From: Chloroflexota bacterium
GTDB taxonomy: Bacteria; Chloroflexota; Dehalococcoidia; Lucifugimonadales; Australimonadaceae
NCBI GenBank assembly: GCA_022574265.1
Contig: JACZSI010000114.1
Span: 1 to 5,764 of the forward strand
DNA: 5,764 nucleotides
Reading direction: 5' to 3'
The notes below the pieces were generated by a model that saw only the letters and a list, made by a program, of their open reading frames with translations, did no database searches and was not told the DNA's origin. Shown piece by piece: positions 5,327 through 5,764 of the stretch; within the stretch, counting starts at the first letter, position 1; the number at the start of each line of letters is the position of its first letter. The position numbers and the translations under genes were made by a program.

Positions 5327-5764
5327 GCGCCGCCCCGGCACTCATCGCCGTCACGGCGACGAGCGAGAGCGAGGCGCGGCCGTACGTCGACGCGCTCACC
5401 GCCCGTGGGGGCGCGGTGCGCGTCCTCACGGCCAAGCACTTCGCGGGTGTCTCCGAGGCGGTGAGCGGCGTCTCCGGCCTGCTGCTGTGCGGCGGGTGCG
5501 ACATCGACCCCGCACGCTACGGCGCGGAGGCCGAGCCCGCGACCGGCAAGACCGAGCCTGCGCGCGACGAGATGGAGCTGGCGGTGCTGCGCGATGCGCT
5601 CGAGCGCAACATGCCGGTGCTGGCCATCTGCCGGGGCATGCAGCTCGTCAACGTGGCGTTCGGCGGGACGCTGCTCCAGGACATACCGGGGCACGTCGAG
5701 CGCGGCGGCCCCAACGACGGGTCGGTGCGGCACGAGGTGTACGTCGCGCCGGGCAGCAAGCTCG
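5323..5764 (+). CDS. Class I glutamine amidotransferase, gamma-glutamyl-GABA hydrolase (peptidase C26) type, 3' partial
   Basis: The first 147 residues of a cytosolic amidase related to PuuD, which hydrolyses gamma-glutamyl-gamma-aminobutyrate in putrescine breakdown; paralogues act on other gamma-glutamyl compounds. Seen here: the first strand ALIAVTAT (6-13), the conserved LLLCGGCDIDPARYG (53-67), the acidic EPARDEMELAVL (78-89) and the nucleophile elbow AICRGMQLVNVAFGGTLLQD (101-120), with Cys103 as the catalytic residue. The His and Glu of the triad lie beyond the window. The start is GTG 5323, overlapping the stop of the previous gene as GTGA; no ATG lies near the start of homology. The overlap points to translational coupling with the DRTGG protein. 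No polyamine gene is visible, so the true substrate is open. The family is firm, PuuD function only possible. Confidence 0.9.
   Translation, partial: MSAAPALIAVTATSESEARPYVDALTARGGAVRVLTAKHFAGVSEAVSGVSGLLLCGGCDIDPARYGAEAEPATGKTEPARDEMELAVLRDALERNMPVLAICRGMQLVNVAFGGTLLQDIPGHVERGGPNDGSVRHEVYVAPGSKL

Noticed and set aside
4160..5341. 393-codon minus-strand open frame
   Set aside because: It is antisense to the DRTGG gene, crosses the divergent promoter, and its Arg/His/Pro-rich product shows no domain.
1..5764. CRISPR array, tRNA, rRNA or tandem repeat
   Set aside because: Reading through both strands showed no regularly spaced repeats, tRNA-like T-loop or acceptor pairs, or rRNA-like stretches. 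This is by eye and not a covariance search.

Overview
The window looks like a high-G+C bacterium, most plausibly of the Chloroflexota (Dehalococcoidia/SAR202-like). The clue to the group is the short TPR protein starting MVYREDDSVRLLKERTREAI, a family I associate with that phylum; the taxonomic call is inference. Most of the window is housekeeping metabolism, and I find no defence, mobile or otherwise exotic system. The most unusual features are a composite join near 800-823 and a P-loop protein that lacks its Walker A lysine.

Layout. (1) Bases 1-~823, + strand: the tail of an unidentified upstream gene, a good sigma70-type promoter, and rnc (RNase III), which is recognisable up to the last helix of its dsRNA-binding domain. 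This part has lower G+C than the rest (60% at 241-300, counted by hand, against 75% at 5221-5280). (2) About 800-1717, - strand: a CoA-binding YccU-family protein followed 30 nt downstream by the TPR protein. The TPR protein's C-terminus is lost where it runs head-on into the 3' end of rnc, and both genes stop resembling their families within the same ~25 bp. This is either a real rearrangement or an assembly chimera. (3) 1718-1944: a 227-bp spacer with two strong hairpins and a short palindrome. (4) 1945-4139, - strand: thrB (homoserine kinase) and lysC (aspartokinase), overlapping by one base (TGATG) and so translationally coupled. lysC carries a consensus Shine-Dalgarno and ATG codons at residue 250, where the separately translated beta subunit of class alpha2beta2 aspartokinases begins. 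(5) 4140-4288: a compact divergent promoter region with two outward-facing perfect TATAAT boxes. (6) 4289-5764, + strand: a BioD-like/DRTGG-domain protein overlapping by GTGA with a gamma-glutamyl-GABA-hydrolase-type class I glutamine amidotransferase that is cut by the window end.

How they work together: thrB and lysC act at two steps of the aspartate-to-threonine pathway (first step and homoserine phosphorylation); homoserine dehydrogenase and threonine synthase are not in the window. The divergent + strand pair is probably one transcript, with no function assignable beyond family level. The CoA-binding/TPR pair looks like a small operon of poorly characterised genes. Genes outside 149-5326 are partial or only hinted at.
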